From Erpobdella octoculata (taxonomy: Eukaryota > Annelida > Clitellata > Hirudinida > Erpobdellidae), in contig OZ022238.1 of NCBI GenBank assembly GCA_963978895.1, forward strand, positions 10,164,590 to 10,228,589: a stretch of DNA of 64,000 nt, written 5' to 3'. Made by a program: the position numbers and the translations under genes. Under the pieces are notes generated by a model. It was not told the DNA's origin. It saw nothing but the letters and a program-made list of their open reading frames with translations, and made no database searches. Positions 49,701-58,584 of this stretch are shown here, piece by piece; position 1 is the stretch's first letter, and each line of letters starts with the position of its first letter.

Positions 49701-52700
49701 CAAATTGTCTACAGAAAAGCTGAATATTTGTTATAGAAAAGTAATGTCGATGCTTCGTGACCTGCCAATTAATGTTAATGCAATCTCTGTTGACAATGCC
49801 ACAACAAACAGGAAATTTCTTTCCGATTATTTGTGTAATGGTAATATAAAGACACATATCATTGATGAATTCACCAGTCATCCTATCCTGTATACTTAAT
49901 AATCGATCCAACGCACAACTTAAAAAACCATTTCTTGCCATGCAACACACCTGCAAAGCACTGACAGAATGTGCTCGTTACTTGCTGGATCGTCGAGCGT
50001 TCAACTACGTTCTTCTCAGGGATCTACAGTCTGATAGCATCAAATCAAGTTTTGGTTGGCTTTGCCAGCATTCTGGTGCTTGCTATTTGATTTCTGTAAA
50101 GCAGGTCCTTGACAGCAGCAGGAAGATTTGGGCTATGTCATTGCTGAAGTTCTCTGGACTGACTTTGGCTGACATAGACAATGTCGGAAAAGGACGTAAT
50201 GTTAAAAGACAATTTTCATCAACAAAAAAGCAAAAAATTAATAAACTTCAGTCTGATGTGAAGGTGTAACTACAAAATTTTCTAATAACTTTGACTTTAC
50301 TGCCAATAACTGTAATTGTTATAATCTTAAATTCTTACATTTACTTTATCTTTATTTCTTATGATTTATTATTTTTATGGTTTTTGGTTAAATAAAATAT
50401 ATTTGTTTTATCTCAAAACAGCGTTGTGTTTTTCACTCAACATAATCTATCTATAAATCAAACTTATAATGTGTATATGAAGCAATATACAGTCGTGGGA
50501 CCAACTGGGTACAAGGCTATTTTTGGCTGACTGTCCAGGTGCTATTATACAGAAGTCCATGAATCAGATAAACTTTTGCATAATAGGCTTAAGTAACAAT
50601 GTTTTGGATCTTTAGGACTGACAAGGTACAACTGAGTAATAACTTTTATTAGACCCCTATGTGCACTAATTTTGTCAACTGCTGACTGCTGACCGCCTTG
50701 TCCGCCGCGTTATGCGAAATTGCTAACATAAATACATATATACAGACATTTGAAATTGTGTATGTTGATTGAACTTATAAACTAATATTGCAATAGCATT
50801 CTCTACTTTTTGAATGATTCTTAAAAAATTATAGAATATAATAAAATATGTAGAGTCTTTAGATGTCACTGTGCCATTATTAAAGCAACTGGATGTAACA
50901 ATGTCATCATTAGAGCAACTAGATTTCACAGTGTCATCATTAGAGCAACTAGATTTCACAGTGTCATCATTAGAGCAACTAGATTTCACGGTATCATCAT
51001 TAGAGCAACTAGATGTCACGCAAATAATTGGTAAACCAGAGTCAACCAGTGTTTTGTCTCAACTGGAAACAGATGCCTCATCTGACGCATGTTGGAATGT
51101 TTTGATGTTTATTCTTTTAAAGTTGATGATTCTAACCACATTGTTGTTGCTGTTGTTTAATGTAATGGTTTATCTAACATAGTTGAGGTTGTCAATTACT
51201 CATTAATTTGTATTTTACTTTGTATGTTTATTGGTTGTTAATTATAACTAGTTATCCTAGAACATAACCGATCTTATTTTATTATTTTCACAGAATTAAG
51301 ACATAACTAGTAAGAATGAGAATCCATGTTATTTTAATGTTTTACTAACAGAATTAATTTTTTTAATTTTTTTCCTTCCACCATCTCTCTTCCTCCATCT
51401 TCTCTTTCACCATTCCTTCTCACCCTTCATATTTTCTCTCACCCTTCATATTTTCTCTCACCCTCCACGCTTTCTATCACCTTTCATACTTTCTCTCATC
51501 CTCCATACAAACGAGGCCTTCAAACACCTTTATAAACAAATTCCTTATTTATCCATCTAAACATCCAGATGACCATCATTTTATTTATTTATACTATTAA
51601 TATCATAATTTCTAATAGTTCAGATTGCCATGTAGTATATATAAATTTCGCATTTTTATATATTTGAACAGTTGGTGTTAATTTTATATTTAGTCTGTTA
51701 ATGATAATTAACTAAAATTCTGTTCTGTCATAAAAATGTATATAGGATATAAACAAACACCTGCAAAGTTATCTATATGACTACCCCCATTTAGAATTAA
51801 AAGAAAAATAAGTACGGATCTACCCCTTTTCAAGTCATCGACCGTTTTTTAAGAAAATATTGACCACCTTTTGGAGAAAATATTAATATTTTCGGTACCA
51901 AACATTTTTTGGCTGTGACTCCCGACGGGAATATGGCAACTCTGGTGGTTTTATGCATTTTTATATTGGAGAGGGGGTGTAAAACCACCATGCATATGTA
52001 TGCATAGGGGGAGGGGTTCTGAAAAATTACAAGGTGCTACAGCAGGAAGGTGTGTCACAATATGTAGTTTATTGCATATGTGATATAAGGATGACCCCTG
52101 ACGGGAAGTATGTTTTTTTAAGTGTCAAAGGGTCCCAATGCATGACTTAAACAAGCAAACACGGTGAACTTAATATAAAGGATTTAAACAAAAAATTCAC
52201 ATGTTAATTAATACAACATACGAATTGAATAGAAATCTTAAGGAAACCTAATTAACAAATAGAGAAAGATATATGGCATTGTTTAAATATTTTAAACTAG
52301 CGGCGTACCTGGTATTGCCCGGGTTTTTAGAGCTTGTTTTATCGTTTTTCTCTCGCCCTTGTTTTCTTCCCGCTTGCTTTCCCAATCCCCGTCATTTTCC
52401 TGCTCCCGGTCGCTTTCCCGCTCCCGGTCGCTTACCAGCTCCTGTTTGCTTACGTGCTCCCGGTTGCTTTCCCTGCTCCCGGTCGCTTTCTCTTTCTCGC
52501 TAGCTTTTTCACTCTCGGTCGTTTTTCCATTCCCGCTTGCTTTCCCGTTCCCGCTCATTCTATAGTTCCCGCTTATTCTACAGTTCCCGTTTCCGCTCGC
52601 TCTCCACCCCCGCTCATTTTGAGACCGATTTTAGATTTTTTGCAAAAACCTTCCCCCATTGACTCTCAAGATTGTGTGAAAATTTCATTATGATGATCAT

Positions 52701-55700
52701 GATGATCATGATCGGATGAATGGTGTAGCAATGCATAAAGGACATACATACATACACACACACACAGACAGTCATTTATATATATTTATATATAGATGTC
52801 AAAAACCGCATTGCTGAACCGCTTGTTTATGTGCGTGTGTCTGTGAGGGTGTGGATAGGATGTTTAACGATGCATATCCTCGTTAATCAACTTGTGCGTC
52901 TATAATTGAGTGATTGATTGACTGAGTGAGTAACTAAGTAAGTGAGTGAGTGAGTGAGGTTGGGAGATTTTATAAGTGGATAGTAACGGTTTAAAATGCA
53001 AAATATTCCAAAAGACCAATTTAAATAGAAGTGGAAATAAATACTTCTATGAAATTATAATTTAAATGCAATTATAAAATACCTAATACAAAATATTATT
53101 TTAAACACTTATTTTAATTACCTGGGCTTGAAATAGTTCTCTGGCACATAGCATACATTTAATTTTTTATTTATTATTAACGTTTCAATGTTTTATTAGC
53201 AGTCTATTGTTACAGTTTTTGAGTTTTCATCTTCGTTAACATTTGAATGAATTGTATGAGTCAGCTTGAAGAAATTAAATAAATAAATAAATGACTAATT
53301 GCCGGCATATATGTAACTGATGCTATTTACTTCAATAACAGCTTGCTTGAAATGTAATTTGAAATTATCCTGCTTCTAAATATAAAATTAGAATAGCTAA
53401 GAAACTATAAATTATTCAGTTATTGTTTTATTATGATTTTTGTCTAATGCTTGCCACTGAACATTCTTGTGAACAGGGCCCTCCATGATGTGTCATCTGG
53501 GCAAGCCTAGTCTCTTATTCTTGAGCCTTTCTGCAATAGCAGCACAGGCTATCTGTGGCTGATGATGCTTGAGAAGCAAAGGGAGTTGCATGATTGCGTG
53601 TTCATGAAACTGCTTGCAAACTCTCAGACTCATTTTTAAATATTGATTTATGCGATTTCTATTGTTTTCATTTCACTTTCAGTTTGATTTTTTTGCGATT
53701 TTGTTTTTTTGCATTTCTCATGAAACCGGTTTAGTTTGAAAGTCTTTTTTATGCCAGTCAACAGAAAATTAACTGAAAAATACGTTCCTAGTTGATGTTA
53801 GTTGTGCTATTTGATGGTTGAGAATGCATTCCTCTACTTGTTAGTTGTTTTGACATTCTTTTGTTCAGTTTGTAAAACTCGTTTGTTCACAAACATGCTG
53901 ATTGTTATTTAAGAAAATTTCTATTCTAGATTTTTTTGGTATATAAAATGCCTCTATATGTTACTTGTCAGAAAATGATTTAAATGAACAGTTTTTTTTG
54001 CTGAAGTATCGTTTCAAGATCTGTTAAGTATGTTTTTTTATAAATAATTCAAGTGATTTGCAGTGTCATGATCTCGTTTTTGGTTGGATTTGCACAATGC
54101 TGCTGCTTAGTTGAGTCATGGTAATAATTGTGATTGGCCGAAATATCTGGTGATAGAATAGCTGAGTCCATAGAGCATCAGACTAGAATTAGAATGATTC
54201 ATGGTTCTACCCCTACTCGCTGCATAGCTAGCTCATCTTATTGGAAAAATAGCGAGAAAAATTGTTTCTCCATGGAGCATGTAAAACAACAGTGCCAGTG
54301 ATCTCTGTAAATATTCACTTTCATTGATTGCACGTGGCTGACAAACAGATGACTAAAAAAGAATTTATAAATAAAAAAAGGGTGTCTATAAGGTTTTCAA
54401 TAAAAAAAATGATAACAAGTTATAATCTGGTTTGCAGTGAGATAAATATGGTCGTTCTAATAATCGTTGCCATTTGGTTTAGTATTTCTAGCTATGTTTT
54501 TCTATAATTTTTATTTAAAATTAAAATTTTGTTTAAATTAAAGTTGATGACAAAAATCTGCTGCTGATCATCGGTGTGACAGTGGGGATCGTGATGTTTA
54601 TTATTGCTGTCCTTGCTATTGTTGTGGCAGTAGTTTTGAAGAGTATGAAGGAAAGAAATTTCATAGAAATCACTCCTGTTAAGGAGGTTTGTTTATCTTT
54701 TTTCTTGTGCCATTCTCAACTTCATCCTTTTTTGATTTCCAATTTTTATCTTTATTTTTTATCAGGCTTTTTTTCTAAATTTGACTCTTGCTTTTCCAGA
54801 CGCGTCCACTTCAGAGTTCCAGTGGATAAAACTGCACTGTAATCATTAAATAAAGAAAGTGTGAAGAAATTCCTTCGCTTATTTGTTACTTGAAAGATCA
54901 GGCAGTTTGTCAATCTAGCTGTCTCCAATCTATGATCATACATTTTATTTTGTTTCACCAATGCTGCACAAATAACCTTAAACATAGTTTTATTCTCCTG
55001 TAAATGTTCTGTTCTTTGTTTATTCATATTTTTTATTAACCATATCAGCTTTTGAAAAGCTTTCATAGCATTTTATTGGCTTATCTTCAACTGTGAGTTA
55101 TTTACTAAGTTTTTCATCGTAAACGTAACTTTTACTACTTTAAATTTATATTATAATAGTGTTTTATTTATTTTGCTGTTTCTGCTAAGATGGCCCATCA
55201 TATTCAATAGCAAAATCTATATAATATTCATTATTGCCCACATATATAGTTAATTTGATGACTGAAATGAAAGCATTGTTTTCAAGCCATATTTGAAACG
55301 GTTTCAATTGTTTTTAACTCATACGTTTCTACTCAAGGTTCAGCTCCAAATATCCGATTTGAATAACAGATATGTTCTGTTTCAGCTATGATTAAATTTT
55401 TGAATGGTATCTCATATAGCGGTTAATAATTGTTTTTTTATGCACTTCTTGTGGTTTCACATACAATGAATGTTTTTCTTGAAAAGCAAAAGCAAATTAA
55501 TGATGAAACATCCTGATTTGTACTGTAAACTTTTCTACTATTAATTATAATCTGCTTCCTGTTGGGCTGAGTGAGTGATTTAAGAAAAGAAAGAAATCAA
55601 GTCAAACAGTTGGGTTTTTCCCATAATTATGTCATTAGATGATGTTGAAGTTGATGTATTGAATACTCTTATTTTGTCCACAAAAGATCAATGAGTTATA

Positions 55701-57582
55701 TAGTTTTTTTTCCGAATTTGATGAATTGTTTTGTTTTCAGTTTTTGTATTTTTTTCTAATTGTTTTAACAACATAAATTCATTTTTTTCATTCCTGTTGT
55801 TTTCAATATTTTCATACATATTTTGAGAATGGAACATATCACCGATTCAGTTCTCATTCAATCTATCTTTATTAATATTTTACGTTTGATTCTGGTGGAG
55901 TTTCATTTGCTGTGATTTCGGCCATCTTTGTTCTTTAATCATTGTGATGGAAAGAAGAGGAGAAGAACATCTATATAAAGACTGGATTGTCTGAACCAAA
56001 CATTGGCTTTGCTTGAAAACAATGAAAAAAACATTAATAAACCAATAAGAAAAAAACTGAATATCAGCATTGTTTGTACACAACGATGTCATGCTTAGTT
56101 TCAATGTTTTTGTTATTTTGTTTTGATTTGTTTCATTGTCAGAATCAGTCCAACCTAGCTTGCAAGCTGCAATTTCATCCACGCCACACTGTTCCCATCT
56201 TCATTCTTTTATTTTCCTATTTCATAAGAATATTTTGTTCTCTATTTACATAAATATAACTAATGTTTTAGAAATGTGTTTTTGTGATCAAGATAAGCAA
56301 TAATCGAAGTTACCATCATCATCATCATCATCATCATCATCTTTGGCTTATTAATGTTACATATTTTCAGTTTGAGGAAAAGTAAGCTTGTTTTTAAATT
56401 TTATATTTTTGAATTTTATATTTAATGTTAGTCACCAGAGGACAACATGTAGTCATTGGTTATACTCTTGTTTAATGACATCAGGTAAAAACATTGTTAT
56501 TTTGCATTTTAAATTCTCATATATATATTTATACATACTTATAATTTCCAATGTATGTATGTTAGAACTTCATCTAATGCTATTATCATAAGACATCTGT
56601 AATTATACATATTGATATTTTGATATATCTGCAGTTTTGTATGGCTTATCTCTAGTATTTCATAATATATAGATGATTTCAGGTAGAGTGATAGACGTGC
56701 ATGCCTGATTTGCTTGTATCTTAGTTAAGATCTGTGCTCTATATGTGCATGTATTTCTGATGAATTTTCATTTTTTTGAATTTGTATCTATTTTGTTATA
56801 AATTTTTTAGTAGTAGTAACTCTTGTATTTAATTATTGAATAAAATAAAGTTTTTTTTCAGTTCCCAAGGTTTTCCCTGTTAAGGAACTTAGTCTTGGAA
56901 CAGGAGCTTCGGTCATAGTGATCACCTGTATCCTTTTTTTTTACTTTGTTACTAGGTTGTTTGAATGATTCTTGGTTATGATCATTATCATGATTGACTT
57001 TCCTGTAATCACTTTGTCATGATTTTATATTTAATTTTACAGAAATAAGAGCATGGCAGGGAATATGCCCACAGTCGATGATGAAGGTGCTGGAGACAAT
57101 TCTTTAATTGCTTCTAAAGAAAAGAAAAAAAAGTAAATGGTTGATAAGTAATAATTGTACAAATAATGGTAAAAATATGTTTAATGTAAATAGCGATAAA
57201 GGTAATAATAATAATATTATAATTTATAACGGGCCATATGTCAATTGTTTGTATATAGTATACATAAAATTGATCCACAGGTGCAAGGTAAGGTTGACTT
57301 TAGCCTCATCTTTAATGATATTGCTGTGATTTTCATTACAGTGTTCACTATGATAAAGTATATGAGGTCGATCTTCAGCTGAGAGATAAGGTAGTTTAAT
57401 TGCCTTTAATGTTTTTAATAAACTTGGAATTGATTTAACAACTTGTCTACCTACATAACCTATTTTTAATTTTGTTGTTATTTTTTAACTGGAAGATTAT
57501 AGATACAGAAGAAGAGCCACAGTATGCAAACTTTCCAGGCAAGGAACTGGGCAACAAAAAAGCTGAAAGTTTAGCGGCCTGA
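34364..57582 (+). CDS. Ig-superfamily type I membrane receptor with alternative transmembrane and cytoplasmic modules
   Basis: Mapped exons: 34364-34693 (Ig1), 34965-35315 (Ig2), 37473-37829 (Ig3), 39573-39605 and 39881-39904 (stalk), optional 50863-51030 (repeat stalk). These are followed by 54544-54686 plus 54800-54829 (short tail), or by 56862-56955, 57043-57132, 57342-57390 and 57496-57582 (long tail). All extracellular exons begin and end in phase 1. With the 21267 leader and without the optional exon, the long form is exactly 488 codons and the short form 439. Ig3 has the canonical DIGEYVC strand-F motif. Ig1 and Ig2 are diverged. The ectodomain has many N-glycosylation sequons. The tail has VHYDKV (ITIM-like) and YANF (Grb2-type YxN). 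This fits a surface recognition or adhesion receptor that signals through tyrosine phosphorylation. Hydrozoan Alr-type allorecognition receptors have a similar plan, but homology is not shown. Exon calls rest on splice sites and phase only. Confidence 0.75.
34965..35315 (+). CDS. Exon: Ig-like domain 2 (diverged)
   Basis: 351-nt exon, phase 1-1, with a TTATTTCAG acceptor and a C|GTAAGT donor. Cysteines lie in [11 protein letters not shown] (strand-B-like), LNLSCDV (strand-F-like) and the last full codon (LAAC). Sequons are NFT, NKT and NLS. The Ig fold is inferred from cysteine spacing, exon symmetry and position between domains 1 and 3. Confidence 0.6.
35316..35480. other. Receptor intron 2 start
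   Basis: AT-rich, nothing recognised. Confidence 0.4.
35485..35892 (-). pseudogene. hAT transposase C-terminal fragment
   Basis: Minus-strand codons [20 protein letters not shown] and [20 protein letters not shown], then [25 protein letters not shown]. This is the hATC block (L-x-W-W/FWK...A-x-x-x-L-A-I-P-A-T-S-x-P-S-E-R-V-F-S) with the Arg codon after PSE changed to TGA. Inserted in receptor intron 2. Confidence 0.8.
35906..36477 (-). pseudogene. LINE 3' end with (TAA)n tail
   Basis: Minus-strand codons: [40 protein letters not shown] and further C-terminal sequence. It ends in a (TAA)n tail (35908-35930 as tta repeats). The YGSETWTL block lies just after the polymerase domain in many non-LTR retrotransposons. 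5'-truncated insertion next to hAT remains. Confidence 0.75.
36478..37472. other. Receptor intron 2 remainder
   Basis: Contains a gtgtgtatgtg microsatellite (36640-36665) and repeat-like aacacaca sequence. No exon supported. Confidence 0.4.
37473..37829 (+). CDS. Exon: Ig-like domain 3 (canonical I/C2-type)
   Basis: 357-nt exon, phase 1-1. Strand B is ELNCSV and strand F is the classic D-x-G-x-Y-x-C (DIGEYVC). The second half (residues after VEDSSHTC) is a cysteine-containing extension ending TKIDQIK before G|GTTTTT. The donor is weak, so the 3' boundary is less sure than the domain itself. Sequons are NET, NCS and NES. Confidence 0.75.
37830..38665. other. Receptor intron 3, left part
   Basis: No element recognised. 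Confidence 0.35.
38666..39051 (-). mobile_element. Helitron-like element
   Basis: The minus-strand 3' end reads CAACGCCGAGTACCCTGCAAG and the 5' end TC-TATATATATA. It contains ctctcgctcccg repeats, the aaatttcattacgatcgga block and an (AT)n tract at its 5' end. The final CAAG departs from CTAG. Confidence 0.55.
39573..39605 (+). CDS. Exon: short Thr/Pro-rich stalk cassette 1
   Basis: 33-nt exon after a strong pyrimidine tract ending TTGCAG. It encodes [10 protein letters not shown] in phase 1-1 and ends CCAG|GTTTAT. It can be skipped or included without changing frame. The VTT core recurs in the next cassette, which suggests duplication. Confidence 0.55.
39881..39904 (+). CDS. Exon: short stalk cassette 2
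   Basis: 24-nt exon after TTTCTACAG encoding GVDVTTGP, phase 1-1, ending CCAG|GTTTTA. It resembles the preceding cassette in both peptide (xVTT-P) and flanking splice sequence, so the two look like tandem exon copies. Confidence 0.5.
39906..40589. repeat. (AT)n tracts flanking a tRNA-like block
   Basis: (AT)n at 40030-40083, 40161-40327 and 40560-40591. Positions 40082-40160 hold GCAGTTGGTAAGAGCGC (A-box-like) and GGGTTCGATTCC (B box), so a tRNA-derived SINE head. Near 40344 a degenerate cggctctgatgatggc copy of the Penelope-like motif appears. Confidence 0.5.
40590..41345. mobile_element. Penelope-like element ends in inverted orientation
   Basis: Two ~215-bp arms (40590-40804 and 41124-41345) are inverted copies. 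Each carries gggctctgatga, then stem-forming ggctttc, then aaactgtac. Downstream each encodes [20 protein letters not shown] followed by [10 protein letters not shown] short basic, helical N-terminal region just inside such a terminal repeat is what Penelope-like elements show. The polymerase itself is absent. Confidence 0.55.
40711..40755 (-). ncRNA. Hammerhead-ribozyme-like motif in the Penelope-like end
   Basis: Minus strand: GGGCT (stem I), CTGATGA core, GGCTT-TC-AAGCC (stem II), GAAA core, C-TGTACA-G (minimal stem III), TA, AGCCC (stem I partner). All conserved hammerhead parts are present in order. One extra U sits between the core and stem II, and stem III is minimal, as in Penelope-associated type I hammerheads. 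The opposite copy (41173-41215) keeps stems I and II but has AAAA for GAAA. Confidence 0.5.
41369..41450. repeat. (CA)n-(TA)n compound microsatellite
   Basis: (CA)n to about 41399, then (TA)n to 41450. Confidence 0.9.
41587..42943. mobile_element. GGGGAGA-ended DNA transposon with GGCCATTCAGTA arrays, TA duplication
   Basis: Left GGGGAGAGCTGTACTAAATG; right (inverted) GCGGAGACCCATACTGAATG. TA flanks both ends. The unit 'gtactgaatggccac' is repeated near both ends and in the interior (41795-41865, 42500-42585, 42895-42930). Open frames are short; no transposase recognised. Confidence 0.65.
43013..43380 (+). pseudogene. Tigger/pogo-like transposon 5' fragment
   Basis: CAGTGGTATCTGGACAAACG followed by ttctcgagatacgagc resembles a pogo/Tigger end. 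Codons [20 protein letters not shown] then [12 protein letters not shown] match the CENP-B-type helix-turn-helix at the start of Tigger transposases. Truncated after this domain. Confidence 0.6.
43450..45655 (-). pseudogene. hAT transposase remnants of the 41536-46239 element
   Basis: 45655-45287 includes [15 protein letters not shown] and [20 protein letters not shown] (core H-T-L-N-L and TRWNS motifs). 44223-43831 includes [20 protein letters not shown] and the helical region after it. Around 43600 a decayed [13 protein letters not shown] marks hATC. The segments are in order but broken by frameshifts, stops and inserts, so the element cannot now encode an active transposase. Confidence 0.8.
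45011..45276. repeat. Palindromic MITE inside the hAT transposase
   Basis: Arms of about 107 bp with a ~52-bp loop. acaacgtttttcttgtgccc on the left mirrors gggcgcaagaaaaacgttgt on the right, and tacaacggaaaacgttgcgg mirrors ccgcaacgttttccgttgta. Confidence 0.85.
46248..48112. other. Intron sequence with (TATG)n and a few repeat fragments
   Basis: (TATG)n at 46728-46793. A second-family Helitron end at 47777-47832. A 40-bp antisense remnant of the 5761-type retroposon at 47898-47940 is flanked by AATCAGGAT repeats. No exon supported. Confidence 0.6.
48113..50561 (+). mobile_element. P element with inverted terminal repeats
   Basis: The left end CATGGACTTCTATAAAATAG and inverted right end CATGGACTTCTGTATAATAG begin imperfect inverted repeats of about 65 bp that continue through agcacctggac and gtacccagttggtccca. 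AATCAGA occurs directly outside both ends (48106-48112 and 50562-50568), seven of the expected eight duplicated bases. Ends starting CATG are also seen in Drosophila P elements. Confidence 0.85.
48477..50268 (+). pseudogene. P-element transposase (THAP9-like), disrupted
   Basis: Opens [20 protein letters not shown], a THAP zinc finger whose C2CH ends KICSIYF, with Tyr replacing the zinc-binding His. Frame breaks follow near 48690, 48940 and 49335. Later segments match P/THAP9 transposase: [55 protein letters not shown], then [20 protein letters not shown] and [18 protein letters not shown] before the stop. A deletion or frame change lies near 49900. Not functional as it stands. Confidence 0.85.
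50863..51030 (+). CDS. Candidate stalk exon made of 10-residue repeats ([10 protein letters not shown])
   Basis: A 30-bp tandem repeat inside an open stretch of 55 codons bounded by TTTAG| and ATTG|GTAAAC. The exon is phase 1-1 and starts DVTVP, like the VDVTT of the earlier stalk cassette. The repeat unit is [10 protein letters not shown] with about four near-identical copies. It lies between the stalk cassettes and the transmembrane exon and fits their phase. The pyrimidine tract is poor, so expression is unproven. Read beyond the donor, the frame runs into a hydrophobic segment (positions 51098-51180), which would give a different membrane-anchored product. Confidence 0.4.
51031..52296. 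other. Intron sequence with a ~21-bp pyrimidine tandem repeat
   Basis: ctctcacccttcatattttc units at about 51415-51510. A 54-codon hydrophobic-ended continuation of the 50863 frame runs to 51182. Otherwise unassigned. Confidence 0.4.
52297..52796 (-). mobile_element. Helitron-like element
   Basis: The minus-strand 5' end is TCTATATATAAATATATATA and the 3' end CAATACCAGGTACGCCGCTAG before T. The interior has gctcccggtcgctttcc repeats and the conserved aaaatttcattatgat block. Confidence 0.65.
52797..54543. other. Last part of the receptor's long stalk-to-membrane intron
   Basis: (GAGT)n-like repeat at 52930-52965. Positions 54160-54250 resemble a decayed tRNA-derived SINE (gtccatagagcatcagac, catggttctaccccta). 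No exon supported. Confidence 0.35.
54544..54829 (+). CDS. Alternative module A: transmembrane exon plus short terminal exon
   Basis: Exon 54544-54686 starts in phase 1 and encodes VDDKN, then a ~27-residue hydrophobic helix (LLLIIGV to AVVL), then the basic stop-transfer KSMKER and FIEITPVKE. It ends in phase 0. Exon 54800-54829 follows a CTTTTCCAG acceptor and adds TRPLQSSSG and a stop. A poly(A) signal sits 20 nt later. The tail has no tyrosine, so this isoform would bind but not signal through phosphotyrosine. The phase-0 end could also join exon 57496. Confidence 0.65.
54849..54854 (+). terminator. Proximal poly(A) signal of the receptor gene
   Basis: AATAAA 20 nt after the short-tail stop codon. 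It supports a genuine terminal exon for module A and an alternative, early-terminating transcript. Confidence 0.55.
54855..56861. other. Intron between the two transmembrane modules
   Basis: (ATC)n microsatellite at 56310-56341; the 11-nt microexon candidate at 56371. Otherwise AT-rich without recognised features. Confidence 0.45.
56371..56381 (+). CDS. Possible 11-nt microexon linking module A to the signalling tail
   Basis: TATTTTCAG|TTTGAGGAAAA|GTAAGC has a consensus acceptor and donor. It starts in phase 0, as module A ends, and ends in phase 2, as exon 57342 requires. It would give FEEN before VHYDKV. It is very short, so this is a phase-based suggestion only. Confidence 0.25.
56862..56955 (+). 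CDS. Alternative module B: second transmembrane exon
   Basis: 94-nt exon after a TTTTTTTTCAG acceptor, starting in phase 1 like module A. It encodes [15 protein letters not shown] and a hydrophobic stretch [17 protein letters not shown]. It ends ACTAG|GTTGTT in phase 2, matching exon 57043. Modules A and B can each follow the stalk but cannot be joined in frame to each other, as expected of mutually exclusive choices. Confidence 0.6.
57043..57582 (+). CDS. Cytoplasmic tail exons with ITIM-like and YxN motifs
   Basis: Exons 57043-57132, 57342-57390 and 57496-57582 join without frame loss. They encode [15 protein letters not shown], then a lysine-rich run, then [11 protein letters not shown], then EEEPQYANF and a stop after ESLAA. 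VHYDKV matches the ITIM consensus (V/I/L/S)xYxx(V/I/L). YAN matches the Grb2 SH2 YxN motif. If the 57132 intron is retained, the frame ends at once (AAG TAA), giving a tail without these tyrosines. Confidence 0.65.
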
Positions 57583-57656
57583 AAGATAATGAGAATCCTG
57601 CCAATCTTCATTTTTAATGCTTGAATATTAGATGAGGTGTGTTGTGCTTGTGAATT

Positions 57657-57662
57657 AATAAA
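57657..57662 (+). terminator. Distal poly(A) signal of the receptor gene
   Basis: AATAAA about 75 nt after the long-tail stop codon; likely 3' end of the full-length transcript. Confidence 0.6.
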
Positions 57663-58584
57663 ATTCTCGAAGTGGCCGGGTTTTATGTGACTATATTGTT
57701 AATCTATTTAAAATGCTTTTAACACACTTATAAGGCTTATAATAAAAAACATTTTAGTCTTCTCTGTTTACATTTTTATCTCTAACTGAACAAGGATATC
57801 ATAAATTATAATTAAAAATGTGAATGTTTTTTATTATTGTTTCAGGTGTATTGCTATAAATCTGTTAAGTTTTTTTGTTATCTTTTTCATTTTAGATAAA
57901 TTTTGTATAGTTTTTTTTGTTTACTGTCCTTACTGTTATGGAATGTCTGTTCAGAAACTATGTTGTTCAGCACACTTTCAATTGTTTTTATCATATTCTG
58001 CTCAATAATAAATAAATTATTTTTTCTTATGCAGTCTATTATTTTCCCATTATGACTCCACATGGGGGAGAGCAGAGTATAAAGTCATTTCAAATATGTA
58101 TTTAACTTGTGGAAGTGACCATCGCTACAGATAATTTTACCGATCACCTACTGGCAACGTGGTCATGAACAATTTTATGTGGAGTTCTGAGATCGGGTAT
58201 TACTTCGCCCAGAAAAAATGCTTTCAAGACCAAATGGCGCATCACTGTACTCATTCTCTCCTACATCGCAAAAGTTTTTTAAATGGAAGTTATGGTCAAA
58301 GAATGTAAGCCTCTAGTTTAGAGTATTTTTGCTGCTGGAAGTTAGCAACGCCTAGGGCAACGATTTTCGGCAATGAATTTGCGCTGTATGAAGTTTGGAA
58401 AGAATCGGGCAACGATTGTTGTTGTCAAAAAAGTTAAAGACCTACAGCAGCAGTATGGGCAGTGCAATTTACATGTATGCCCATTCTGCGAAAAATTGCT
58501 CATGACGGTTTATTAAATAATGTTAAGGTCGCCATTGACGGTCATCTGGGCAAGTCCTTTCAGCATTGTCTGGCCCATTGTAGG
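57663..58584. other. Sequence downstream of the receptor gene
   Basis: Around 58430-58520 there is a short cysteine-containing frame (QCNLHVCPFCEKLLMTVY) that looks like a decayed coding remnant of unknown origin. Confidence 0.3.

Noticed and set aside
50723..51019. Minus-strand frame with [10 protein letters not shown] repeats
   Set aside because: Shadow of the 30-bp tandem repeat. The plus frame fits the receptor's phase and stalk motif; the minus frame has no context.
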